In this document: positions 1-8,218 of the stretch, in pieces
How the letters are laid out: every line of letters starts with the position of its first letter
Position numbering within the stretch: the stretch's first letter is position 1
DNA from: Gp13-AA77 sp035578005
GTDB taxonomy: Bacteria > Acidobacteriota > Terriglobia > UBA7540
Direction of reading: 5' to 3'
NCBI GenBank assembly: GCA_035578005.1
Contig: DATJYK010000292.1
Location: 1 to 64,000 of the forward strand
DNA: 64,000 bases
Notes under the pieces: model-generated
What the model saw: the letters and a program-made list of their open reading frames with translations, nothing else
Told to the model about the DNA's origin: nothing
Databases searched by the model: none
Made by a program: the position numbers and the translations under genes

Positions 1-225
1 GAAAGCCATCCGGCTTCCATTCTCCAGCGCGATCACCGCGGCCCCATCCTTCACCTGCAGGCTATCCCCACTGAAGATTACCGAATTCGGCACCAGGGCT
101 TGCCCGCCTACCGTGGCGTTCAGGCTCCCCGCGACCGAGCCGATTACTGCTGAACCAGCAAAGACCGGAGCTGCCGCTACGAGCGCGGCTAAGACGATCA
201 TGATTATCCTGAGCCTAATATTCAT
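1..225 (-). CDS. FecR-like secreted protein, N-terminal part only
   Basis: The gene reads from an ATG at 225 toward position 1 and continues beyond the window, so only 75 codons are visible. An AGGAG Shine-Dalgarno lies about 10 nt upstream of the ATG. Residues 1-24 form a signal peptide (hydrophobic run IIMIVLAALVAAAPVFA). The following stretch, with SVAGSLNATVGGQ then GDSLQVKDGAAV and LENGSRM, matches the start of a FecR-type domain (variable loop, 'GD.l', 'nGs'). Proteins of this type are exported and are often of unknown function in Acidobacteria. The family call rests on a short segment; export is more certain than the domain. Confidence 0.6.
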   Translation of the reverse strand, partial: MNIRLRIIMIVLAALVAAAPVFAGSAVIGSVAGSLNATVGGQALVPNSVIFSGDSLQVKDGAAVIALENGSRMAF

Positions 226-757
226 CTGTGTCACTCTCCTTAAGTGATTAGACTTGCTCATCGACCTTTCATTGCTAGCTGCTGCCGATCTGTAAAACAA
301 GCCAAGATTCTATGCTGCCTTATTCCAGCCGTCAACCCCTTTTTTTTGATTGGCAACGGACATATTAGAAATTTTTATTGTTCGAACCGACCCTTACCGT
401 TCGAACCAACACACAGTCTGGCGATGCCAGCTTGAGTAGCTACACCGGCGCAAGCTTGCTCCGGACGAGACTGCATCTCTCACGAGCAATTCCTCTCACC
501 TGCCGATCCATTGCAAGCCATACCAAGCCAGGCCGAAATGTTCGGAGCCGGTCATCGTTGTCTCAAATTCGGACGGAATATTCTGCGGCCGCATGCGGAA
601 TCCGGCAGATTCAAAGGAATTGCTCTGGAACCAAAGATGCGATCATGAATTCCCCGCCGCGCTGTGGCGGGGTGTGAGCGCCGGAGCTTCACACTACCAC
701 TTGGCCTAGAAAGCGTTCACCCGCTTACGTGGCCCCAAATAAGGAGATCGATACACC
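226..757. other. Intergenic region, no gene recognised
   Basis: Divergent spacer between the FecR-like gene (minus) and the secreted LamG-like gene (plus). Short open frames here have no convincing ribosome binding site or protein-like composition. The section around 300-420 is AT-richer than the surroundings, as expected for a divergent promoter region, but no -35/-10 pair is strong enough to call. AAGGAG sits about 11 nt before the ATG at 758. Confidence 0.4.
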
Positions 758-1804
758 ATGCTCCGCCTCCGGCTTGCAACGAATCTCGGTCTCGTTCTTT
801 TCACGCTGCTGCCTTTTGTTGGGATCAGTCATGATCTCCCAAGGTCTCAAACATTCCCCCTGGTGGACACGAAAGGCCTGACCGAACGGAACGTCGGCCT
901 AGAAGTGGTGGAGTACAAGGGCCGCAAGGCTGTCCGCCTCACAAAAGAGCCTCCCGGCGATGGGCTCGCACTTCTAGCGGCAACTGATTTCCGGGACGGA
1001 ACCATCGAAGCAGACCTGGCGATGAAGCCTACCACGCCGCCCGGCTTCAGGAACCCCGGCTTTATCGGAATTGCATTTCGAGCCCGGCCTGACGGGTCGC
1101 GTTACGAGCTCTTCTACTTGCGGCCGGGTAACTCGCAGGCTGCTGACCAGGCGATGCGAAACCATTCGCTGCAGTATAGTTCAGAGCCGGACTTCAATTG
1201 GTACCGGCTGCGGCGTGAGTGGCCGTGGATTTACGAGGCCTATGCTGACCTGCAGCCCGAAGTTTGGACCCACCTCAAGATTGAAGTGGCTGGCCGCTCC
1301 GCCAAGCTGTACCTGAATGGATCGGAAAGGCCCAGCTTGGTTGTGGACGGACTGAAAGGCGAAGACCTGCACGGCGCCGTGGGACTCTGGGGTTACGCGG
1401 GCGAAGAGTGCTATTTCTCGAACCTCAGCATCACGCCCTCGGAGGTGCAGCCAGTAAAGAACGGTACTGACCCGAGTGGCGTGTGGGACGTGACATTCGC
1501 GGCGGACACTGGGCCTAAGACGGGCGGGCCGCTGACCGGCTCGTTGAAGCTTAGTCGCAATGGCGACAAACTCAGCGGCGTGTGGTCCGGCGCGCTGGGC
1601 GACAATCAGCTGGTTGCGGGAACCTGGCGCGACGGCTACGTGGAACTTACTTTCCCTGGCACTTGGCCCGACGAAATGAGGGAGGGTGCGCCGGGCCCTG
1701 TTAACGCGCGACTCGCCGGATGGTTCGACGGCGCCTCCGCCAAAGGCCGAATGACGGTGGAAGGCCGCGCGGATGGGCCGTGGATGGCCACGCGACGGCA
1801 ATAG
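758..1804 (+). CDS. Secreted LamG/DUF1080-like protein with C-terminal lipocalin-like segment
   Basis: 348 residues. The N-terminus is a signal peptide (LGLVLFTLLPFVG then a probable cleavage site before residue 30). Residues about 45-225 resemble a concanavalin-like/3-keto-disaccharide-hydrolase-like fold: 'DGTIEADLAMKP', 'GIAFRARPDGSRYELFYLRP', 'WTHLKIEVAGRSAKLYLNG' and 'GAVGLWGY' are typical strands of that jelly roll. Residues about 240-345 form a second beta-rich unit (SGVWDVTF, GDKLSGVWSG, GTWRDGYVELTF) like those appended to acidobacterial secreted hydrolases. No catalytic residues can be assigned, so substrate and enzymatic activity remain open; carbohydrate binding or hydrolysis is an inference from the fold. 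It stands alone, with a spacer before the following pseudogene. Confidence 0.6.
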   Translation: MLRLRLATNLGLVLFTLLPFVGISHDLPRSQTFPLVDTKGLTERNVGLEVVEYKGRKAVRLTKEPPGDGLALLAATDFRDGTIEADLAMKPTTPPGFRNPGFIGIAFRARPDGSRYELFYLRPGNSQAADQAMRNHSLQYSSEPDFNWYRLRREWPWIYEAYADLQPEVWTHLKIEVAGRSAKLYLNGSERPSLVVDGLKGEDLHGAVGLWGYAGEECYFSNLSITPSEVQPVKNGTDPSGVWDVTFAADTGPKTGGPLTGSLKLSRNGDKLSGVWSGALGDNQLVAGTWRDGYVELTFPGTWPDEMREGAPGPVNARLAGWFDGASAKGRMTVEGRADGPWMATRRQ

Positions 1805-1861
1805 GATAGAGCGGCGAGGCGCCCCCGCATCCCGCACCGCCAATCGCGGCCCTCCTGGACT

Positions 1862-2340
1862 TTAGGGGCGCGCTTCGAAGACCAGGTTGAAGGGTGTCTC
1901 GGCGGCCCGGCGGAAACGCGTGAAGCCGGCGGCCTGCACCACATTCCGGATGCGTTCTTCGCCGGCCTGCGCGCCCAGCGCGGCACCCACCTCCTGCGCG
2001 AGTGAGGCCGGCGTGCAGATCATCGTAGAGGCCGAGTAGTAGATGCGTCCCACTGGATGTGGTTCTGCTCGGGACGGTCATGCGCGAACGGCTCAACGAT
2101 CATCCAGGTTCCGTCCGGCTTCAGCGTGCTCAACACGTGCTTGGCCGCGCCCCGTGGGTCACCTATATCGTGCAGGCAGTCGAAGAATGTAACCAGGTCA
2201 TAGCCGTCGTTGCCGCCCGGGTAGCTCTTGGAGCTGGCGACTTCGAAGATCACTTGTTCCATTAGGCCACCTCGTTCGGCTACGTGCCGCGCGTGTTCGA
2301 TGGGTCCGCTGTGGTCCCCATCGCGGTATGCTAACGCTTG
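1862..2340 (-). pseudogene. SAM-dependent methyltransferase remnant, truncated and frameshifted
   Basis: Two overlapping minus-strand frames read as consecutive parts of one class I methyltransferase. One (about 2340-2060) gives GPIEHARHVAERGG, FEVASSKSYPG, YDLVTFFDCLHDIGDP and LKPDGTWMIVEPFAHDRPEQN. The other (about 2053-1862) continues with VGRIYYSASTMICTPASL, ALGAQAGEERIRNVVQAAGF and PFNLVFEARP. In intact relatives these lie in one frame, so a frameshift sits near 2045-2060. The N-terminal half, including the SAM-binding GxGxG loop, cannot be found upstream of about 2340, so the gene is also truncated. A sequencing error could explain the shift but not the missing N-terminus. Confidence 0.7.
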
Positions 2341-2585
2341 TTTGACCCTTGCACCAGACAGTTCGCATGCGCAACGCTGGTGGCGCTCGCGAAAAAATCC
2401 CTTTCATCGCGAGCCCAAATTTATAATCTGCTTATGTTTCCTATAGAAATCTTCTTGACTTGCCTTCCTGCGTGTGATAGCAAATCAACCCGAGTCGATT
2501 GAGGGCTGTGTCAACAGCACCTCATGTACGAGAGACTACTCTGCGTCTGGGGGCGCATGCGTCAATCTCTCTGAGGGAGGGTACA

Positions 2586-5500
2586 ATGCGGTCAGGCTCC
2601 AGTAGATTCCATCTTCAGTCAGAGTCGGTATGTGGGCGGACGCGGTCCGCTGTCAGCTTTGCAATCGCGCTTTCGGTGATGATCTTGATTTGCCCTGAAT
2701 GGGGCGCCGGACAGCAGCTTTTCGGGTCACTCGTCGGTACAGTGAAAGACCCGTCCGGGGGTGGCGTGCCGCAGGCTACGGTCACCGTCACTCAGACACA
2801 AACTCAACTAAGCCGCACCGATACCACAGATCAAACCGGCGCCTACACCATACCTACCCTCGCGGCTGGAACCTATACGGTGAAGATCACCGCGCAAGGC
2901 TTCAAGACGTTCATTCAAGCCAATGTCGATGTAACGATCAACACGGCGCAACGTGTGGACGCAGTCTTGCAGCTCGGGGCCGTAAACCAGGCGGTGGAGG
3001 TGTCCGCGGCGGCGGCTACCCTTCAGACGGAGCGCGCGGACGTCCACCATAGCCTGAGCGCGGAGACCATCCAGAACATACCCGTGCCGCCCGGGAACAA
3101 CTTCCAACAGTTGTTCCGGGCAGTTCCCGGCATCAATCCTCCGGTCAGCGCGCACTCCGTTGCCACCAACCCCTCGCGCTCGCTTCAATTCAACGTGAAC
3201 GGCGCCAGCAGCTACGGCAACGACGTCCGCATTGACGGTATGAGCCAATACAACATCTGGGTTCCTGAGAACGTCGCCTACATCCCGTCTTCCGATGCCA
3301 TCCAGGATGTGAACATCGCCACCAACAACTTCAGCCCGGACCAGGGGCTGGCGGGAGGCTCTTCCATCAACGTTCAGATCAAGAGCGGAACCAACCAGCT
3401 TCACGGTGATCTGTACGAGTTCCATTACGACAACGCTCTGGAGGCTCATGGATTCTTTGACCCCAACAACCATATCAGCCGCGTTCCCAAGGATGTCTTC
3501 AACCAGTTTGGCGGCAGCGTGGGTGGTCCGATCAAGAAGGATAAGTTGTTCTTCTTCGTAAACGTGGAGGCCATCCGGCAGCGCCAGTACGCCACCACCA
3601 ATGCTTCGATACCTACCGCGGCCATGGCCGAGGGAGACATGCGGGGTTTGGACATGCCGGCACTCAATCCCGATTTGGTTTACGATCCGACCACGGGAAG
3701 TGCGGACGGCACGGGGCGCTTGCCCATTATGGCGTCGGACAGTCCTGCATCGCCCAACTACAATGCCGTCTGCACCGCGACCACGGCCGACGCCTTGGGT
3801 AACTGCGTCAACGTGATTCCCACCAGCCGCATCAGCCCCACGGCTGCAAAGTTGTTTTCCATGATGCCTGCGCCCAACCTTCCCACCGCTACGCCGAACG
3901 TGCCCAACAACAACTTCCTGGGCGCAGCCGACGTGGCTTATAACCGCCTCACCTCCGACTCCAAGATTGACTGGAACGCCACGGAGAAGCTGAGGATCAG
4001 CGGCCATCTCGGATTGGCAAGGTATAACACCCTGAATCCCCAGATTTTCGGCGACGTCGGAGGACCTCAGGCCAGCGGTTTCATCGGTAACGAAGGCACC
4101 GCTTACGGGCACACCGTCAGCTTCAGCGTGACGGGCAGCTACGTGGTGAGTCCCAATTTCGTGATCGACGCCATCGGCGGACTGACTCGGATGGTGGCCA
4201 ACTCGGAGCAACTCGATGTGGGCAAGAACGAGGGCCTCGATGTTCTCGGCATCCCGGGAACCAACGGCACCCGCAAGTTTGAGGGAAGCTGGCCCGAATT
4301 TGATATCGGGGGCGGTACTTCAGGCAACTTATCGCCCTTCGCGCTGATCGGCACGCAGCACAACTTTATGCCCTATTACCGGAATGACCCTCAGTTCCAT
4401 TACGGCGCCAATGCGAGTTGGATCAGGAGTAAGCACTCTATTCGATTCGGCGCCGACATCATTGGTCAGCACCTGAACCAACAGCAGCCCGAATGGAACG
4501 GAGCAGGTAGCTCCTACGGCCCGCAAGGAGGGTTCTCATTCGGGACGGGTCCCACACAGTGCAATAATAGTGCTACCTGTGCCACTTCAGCCTTGAGGGC
4601 GTCAAACGGCTACAACAATTTCGCCAGCTTCCTCTTGGGGATTGACACCGCTTATGGCAAGAACATTCAGGTTCCCGATTACTTTCACACCGTCACGCAC
4701 GAGTACGGCCTTTACGTAGGGGATCAGTGGCAGACATCCGCGAAATTGACGCTCACCCTGGGTCTCCGTTGGGAGTACTTCCCCGTTCCCACTCGCGGAG
4801 GCAGCCGCGGCCTGGAGCAGTTCGACTTCAGCAACAACAACATGATGCTCTGCGGAGTGGGAGGCAATCCCATTGACTGCGGTGTGACGGTCAGTAAGAC
4901 GAATTTTGCTCCCCGCTTTGGCCTTGCCTACCGCCCCACCGATACCCTGGTTGTTCGTGGCGGATACGGTATCACGTGGGAGCCTTACAATATCGTCGAT
5001 AACTTGAGGACGAACTTTCCAGTGCTGATCCCCTTGTATGTGAGCGCCCCATCCTCATACCTCGCCGCCGGCGCGCTCGATGCCGTAGGCCAGGCAAATG
5101 CACCGGTAGGCCAGTCGCTTCCTGTCGGTATTCCGCTGCCGCCCACTCCGGACTTGACCCAGCCCGAGGTTCCGGTTCCAGGAAATGTCGGCGTCACCAC
5201 AGCCCTGGATCACGTCAACCGCGGATACATCCAGTCATGGAATGTCACGGTTGAAAAGCAGTTGTCGAGGGGCTGGCTCGCGCAGGCAGGGTACGTCGCC
5301 TCGCGGACGATCAGGCAGCTCGGAACGCTAAACTTGAACGTCGGGAGCCCCGTATTGCCCGCGGGCTGCAGTCCGGACTTGGGCAACTGCGGAGGTAACG
5401 CTAGCCTGCCTTTCGGCAATCTGGCTCTAAGCAATAAGTCCACCGCGGATTGTCCCAACGGCTTCGCCAGCACCAATTTGGGCTGTCGGACGCAGGGTAC

Positions 5501-6308
5501 CGGCATCATCACGCCCCTCACTAACAACCACTACGACTCCCTGCAGGCCTCGCTAAGCCACCACTTCGCAGCCGGCTATCAGCTTCAATTCAACTACACG
5601 TGGTCGAAAACGATCGGCGAGGCGGGAGTGGAAAATGAAAAGAGTACGGCCCTCATCCAAGTCCCCAGCTTTTACGTCTTGAATCGGGGCTTGTCGCCCA
5701 TCAATCGTCCCCAGAACTTCGAGGCGGTTTTCGTGGCCCAGTCACCGTTTGGAGCGGGCAAGCGTTGGATGACCACCGGAGCCGGCGCCAAGATTCTGGG
5801 CGGCTGGCAGTTCAGCGGGCTGATTTCCGCGGTTTCAGGGTTGGTGGTGCAGGTTTCGGCCGATGGTACCTCGCTGAATGCCACCGGCAATAGCCAGCGT
5901 CCGGATCTTGTGGGTCCGATTAAAACAACCAAAAACGTGGGACCGGGCACAACCTGGTTTAACACCACGGCCTTCGCGGGCGTTACCAATTCCCCGAGCA
6001 CTCCCACCCAGCGCTTTGGCACATCGACCTTTTACCCGTTCCAAGGGCCGGGGTTGTTCAACATGGACGCGGCGATCTCCCGCGACTTCAAACTCTCAGA
6101 GCGCTTCACTTTCCAGATTCGGGCGCAGGCCGTCAACCTTACCAACACCGCGTACTTTAACAATCCGAACGCGAGTTGTGGCGTTTATAGCAGTGCCACC
6201 CTTACTTGTAGCAACGCTTCGTTCGGCCAGGTCACTTCCACGAACAGTCTCGCTCGCGAAGGACTCAACTCGAGGCAGTTTGAATTCAGCGGCCGACTGA
6301 GCTTCTAA
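2586..6308 (+). CDS. Oar-like TonB-dependent outer-membrane receptor
   Basis: About 1240 residues from the ATG at 2586, chosen over the upstream TTG at 2499 because GAGGGAGGG lies just before it and a signal peptide follows (FAIALSVMILICPEWGAG). The first mature domain is a carboxypeptidase-regulatory-like beta sandwich (LVGTVKDPSGGGVPQATV, TDQTGAYTIPTLAAGTY). A plug-like region follows (NVNGASSYGNDVRIDGM), then a large beta barrel ending in FEFSGRLSF with a terminal Phe, the usual BAM recognition signature. Oar/SusC-like receptors of this size are abundant in Acidobacteria and are thought to import large substrates using TonB energy; the substrate is not evident. No SusD-like partner is adjacent. 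Confidence 0.88.
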   Translation: MRSGSSRFHLQSESVCGRTRSAVSFAIALSVMILICPEWGAGQQLFGSLVGTVKDPSGGGVPQATVTVTQTQTQLSRTDTTDQTGAYTIPTLAAGTYTVKITAQGFKTFIQANVDVTINTAQRVDAVLQLGAVNQAVEVSAAAATLQTERADVHHSLSAETIQNIPVPPGNNFQQLFRAVPGINPPVSAHSVATNPSRSLQFNVNGASSYGNDVRIDGMSQYNIWVPENVAYIPSSDAIQDVNIATNNFSPDQGLAGGSSINVQIKSGTNQLHGDLYEFHYDNALEAHGFFDPNNHISRVPKDVFNQFGGSVGGPIKKDKLFFFVNVEAIRQRQYATTNASIPTAAMAEGDMRGLDMPALNPDLVYDPTTGSADGTGRLPIMASDSPASPNYNAVCTATTADALGNCVNVIPTSRISPTAAKLFSMMPAPNLPTATPNVPNNNFLGAADVAYNRLTSDSKIDWNATEKLRISGHLGLARYNTLNPQIFGDVGGPQASGFIGNEGTAYGHTVSFSVTGSYVVSPNFVIDAIGGLTRMVANSEQLDVGKNEGLDVLGIPGTNGTRKFEGSWPEFDIGGGTSGNLSPFALIGTQHNFMPYYRNDPQFHYGANASWIRSKHSIRFGADIIGQHLNQQQPEWNGAGSSYGPQGGFSFGTGPTQCNNSATCATSALRASNGYNNFASFLLGIDTAYGKNIQVPDYFHTVTHEYGLYVGDQWQTSAKLTLTLGLRWEYFPVPTRGGSRGLEQFDFSNNNMMLCGVGGNPIDCGVTVSKTNFAPRFGLAYRPTDTLVVRGGYGITWEPYNIVDNLRTNFPVLIPLYVSAPSSYLAAGALDAVGQANAPVGQSLPVGIPLPPTPDLTQPEVPVPGNVGVTTALDHVNRGYIQSWNVTVEKQLSRGWLAQAGYVASRTIRQLGTLNLNVGSPVLPAGCSPDLGNCGGNASLPFGNLALSNKSTADCPNGFASTNLGCRTQGTGIITPLTNNHYDSLQASLSHHFAAGYQLQFNYTWSKTIGEAGVENEKSTALIQVPSFYVLNRGLSPINRPQNFEAVFVAQSPFGAGKRWMTTGAGAKILGGWQFSGLISAVSGLVVQVSADGTSLNATGNSQRPDLVGPIKTTKNVGPGTTWFNTTAFAGVTNSPSTPTQRFGTSTFYPFQGPGLFNMDAAISRDFKLSERFTFQIRAQAVNLTNTAYFNNPNASCGVYSSATLTCSNASFGQVTSTNSLAREGLNSRQFEFSGRLSF

Positions 6309-6365
6309 CGAGTCGGAGAAACCTCTTCCGACAAGCCCGGGGAGAGCCCGAATTGCGGGAAGAGG

Positions 6366-6471
6366 TAGGCCAGTTTGACGTAGGGGCGGCCCTTGTGGCC
6401 GCCCATTTCAAAGCAGTGCTGTTACTTGGGCGGCCACAAGGACAGCCTCTACGTCAAACTAGCCCACTACC
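6366..6471. repeat. Palindromic REP-like element, two-layer arms
   Basis: A large imperfect inverted repeat between the receptor and the TPR gene. The inner arms are GTAGGGGCGGCCCTTGTGG and its complement; the outer arms (left GGTAGGCCAGTTTGACG, right CGTCAAACTAGCCCACTACC) also pair. The same inner core recurs at 22631-22743, near 32510-32725 and at 38034-38110. No protein is encoded. It looks like a non-autonomous dispersed repeat (REPIN or MITE type); the mobilising enzyme is not in the window. Confidence 0.75.
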
Positions 6472-6521
6472 CCGGAAGATTTCGCGTTCACGAAACACGG
6501 TCCTACCCTACAATACGGGAT

Positions 6522-7946
6522 ATGAGCCGGCAAAATGTGTGGGTGCTGGCGGCCGCACTGGCAGTGCCGGCGGTCTCCTTCCCGGCGCACCCAAACGGGG
6601 CCTCTGAACTTCCGGCGCTCAATCTCGCTGATTTTTCACCCGCCATCCGCCCGCAGGTTGAAGCTGCGGAAGCGGGGGCCCGGGCCCAACCGGGAAGCGC
6701 CGAAGCTTCCGGAAACCTGGGCATGGTGCTTGACGCCTACCAGCAGTATGACGCGGCCGCGCTCTGCTACCGCCACGCGCGCCAGCTTAACCCACGCTCA
6801 TTTCGGTGGGCCTATTACCTGGGAACGCTGGAATTTCACCAGGGGAAGTATGACGAGGCCGCCGCCACGCTCCGCGAGGCGCTGCGCCTGGAGCCTGATT
6901 ACCTGCCGGCCAAGCTTAAATTGGGGGAGTGCCTCTTGGCCCTTGGCGACTTCAAGGAATCCCAGAAACTTTACGATGCCATTCTGAAGCGGGAAGCGGA
7001 CTCGGCCGCGGCATGGTATGGATTGGGCCGCGCCGAGGCAGGAGAAGGTGACACCGCCGCCGCTTTACGTTCCTACCAGAAGGCCTGCCAGGCCTTTCCG
7101 GCCTACGGCGCCGCCCAGTACGCTTTGGCGCTGGCTTACCGAAGGCTGGGCGAATCGTCCCAGGCCCCGCCGCATTTCAGCGCTTACCAGGCCAACGTGA
7201 CGGTGACGCCCCCGGTTGACGATCCTCTGCTGGGTGCGATGCAGGCCCTCAATCACACCGCGGAGGCGCACCTGCGGCGTGCCGTCGATCTGGAACGGCA
7301 AGGCCAGCTCAGCGAGGCGATCAGCGAGCAGGAGCAGGCCCTTCAAATCGATCCCCAAAACGTCCAGGCCCATGTCAACTTGATCGCACTTTACGGGCGT
7401 GTGGATGAATTCAAAGAAGCGGAGGAACACTACCAGACGGCGGTGCGTTTGAATCCCAATCGCGCCGACGCTTACTACAATCACGGAGTGCTGCTTTCGC
7501 TCCAGCGCCGGGACGCGGAGGCCGAGGACGCGTTCCGGAAAGCGATCGGCATCAACCCGTTCTACGCGGAAGCTCACAATAATCTCGGCGCTCTCCTCGA
7601 AAGGCAAGGACGGACGGAAGATGCCGCGGCGGAATACCGGGAAGCGCTCCATGATCAGCCCAATTACGCGCTGGCGCACTTCCATCTCGCCGGAATCCTG
7701 GTGAAGGAAAGGAAATACGACGAGGCTATTGCGCACCTGCACGAGGCCGCAAGCTCCGCGGACGAGAACACTCCACGCTATCTGTACGCCATGGCCATCG
7801 CTTACGGGCGCAAGGGCGACTTTCAAGAGGCTCTGAAGTATGCGCGGGACGCGCGCGCGCAGGCAGCCGCGCGAAACCAAACCGAACTGCTTGCCAGCAT
7901 CGATCGCGACCTTCACGCTTTGGAGCAGGATGCAGGGCAAAAGTGA
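6522..7946 (+). CDS. Exported tetratricopeptide-repeat protein
   Basis: 474 residues from the ATG at 6522 (MSRQNVWVLAAALAVPAVSF), which opens with a signal peptide; the frame is open further upstream only because it reads through the palindromic repeat. Most of the protein is TPR units of about 34 residues: YYLGTLEFHQGKYDEAAATL, WYGLGRAEAGEGDTAAALRS, AHVNLIALYGRVDEFKEAEE, YYNHGVLLSLQRRDAEAEDA, AHNNLGALLERQGRTEDAAA, AHFHLAGILVKERKYDEAIA. TPR solenoids mediate protein-protein contacts. In Acidobacteria such proteins often precede CRTAC1/ASPIC proteins, as here (273 bp spacing), suggesting a joint periplasmic or surface role. The exact function is unknown. Confidence 0.85.
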   Translation: MSRQNVWVLAAALAVPAVSFPAHPNGASELPALNLADFSPAIRPQVEAAEAGARAQPGSAEASGNLGMVLDAYQQYDAAALCYRHARQLNPRSFRWAYYLGTLEFHQGKYDEAAATLREALRLEPDYLPAKLKLGECLLALGDFKESQKLYDAILKREADSAAAWYGLGRAEAGEGDTAAALRSYQKACQAFPAYGAAQYALALAYRRLGESSQAPPHFSAYQANVTVTPPVDDPLLGAMQALNHTAEAHLRRAVDLERQGQLSEAISEQEQALQIDPQNVQAHVNLIALYGRVDEFKEAEEHYQTAVRLNPNRADAYYNHGVLLSLQRRDAEAEDAFRKAIGINPFYAEAHNNLGALLERQGRTEDAAAEYREALHDQPNYALAHFHLAGILVKERKYDEAIAHLHEAASSADENTPRYLYAMAIAYGRKGDFQEALKYARDARAQAAARNQTELLASIDRDLHALEQDAGQK

Positions 7947-7971
7947 AGGGCCAGCATACGTAAGCAAAGGG

Positions 7972-8133
7972 TCGCACGCAAAGGCGCAAAGCAAAGGGCC
8001 GCAAGCATAGTCAAGGAAGTTGCACTTTGCGTTTTTCGCGCCTTCGAGTCTTTGCTGAAGCCATTCATTGTTTCACATCTTCTTGAAGGTCGGTTTGCTG
8101 CCCGCTTTGCGTCTTTGCGCCTTTGCGTGAAAC
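7972..8133. repeat. Inverted pair of GCAAAGGCGCAAAG-type arms
   Basis: Left arm at 7972-7999 (core CACGCAAAGGCGCAAAG) pairs with right arm at 8100-8133 (core CTTTGCGCCTTTGCGTG), enclosing about 100 bp. The internal part also has TTTGCG/CTTTGC fragments. Such motifs are widely dispersed in many bacterial genomes. It fills the spacer between the TPR and CRTAC1 genes and does not look like a factor-independent terminator. Confidence 0.6.
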
Positions 8134-8218
8134 TTTATCTGGTTCCTTCCCAACCTCTAACGTCCAATTGAGTCTTTCCGTGGCCTGCTAAACTAAGGGC
8201 TGAACGAGGGCCTATCGC

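Noticed and set aside
2808..4211. Minus-strand open frame opposite the first TonB receptor
   Set aside because: No motif, no ribosome binding site; the plus-strand receptor is certain.
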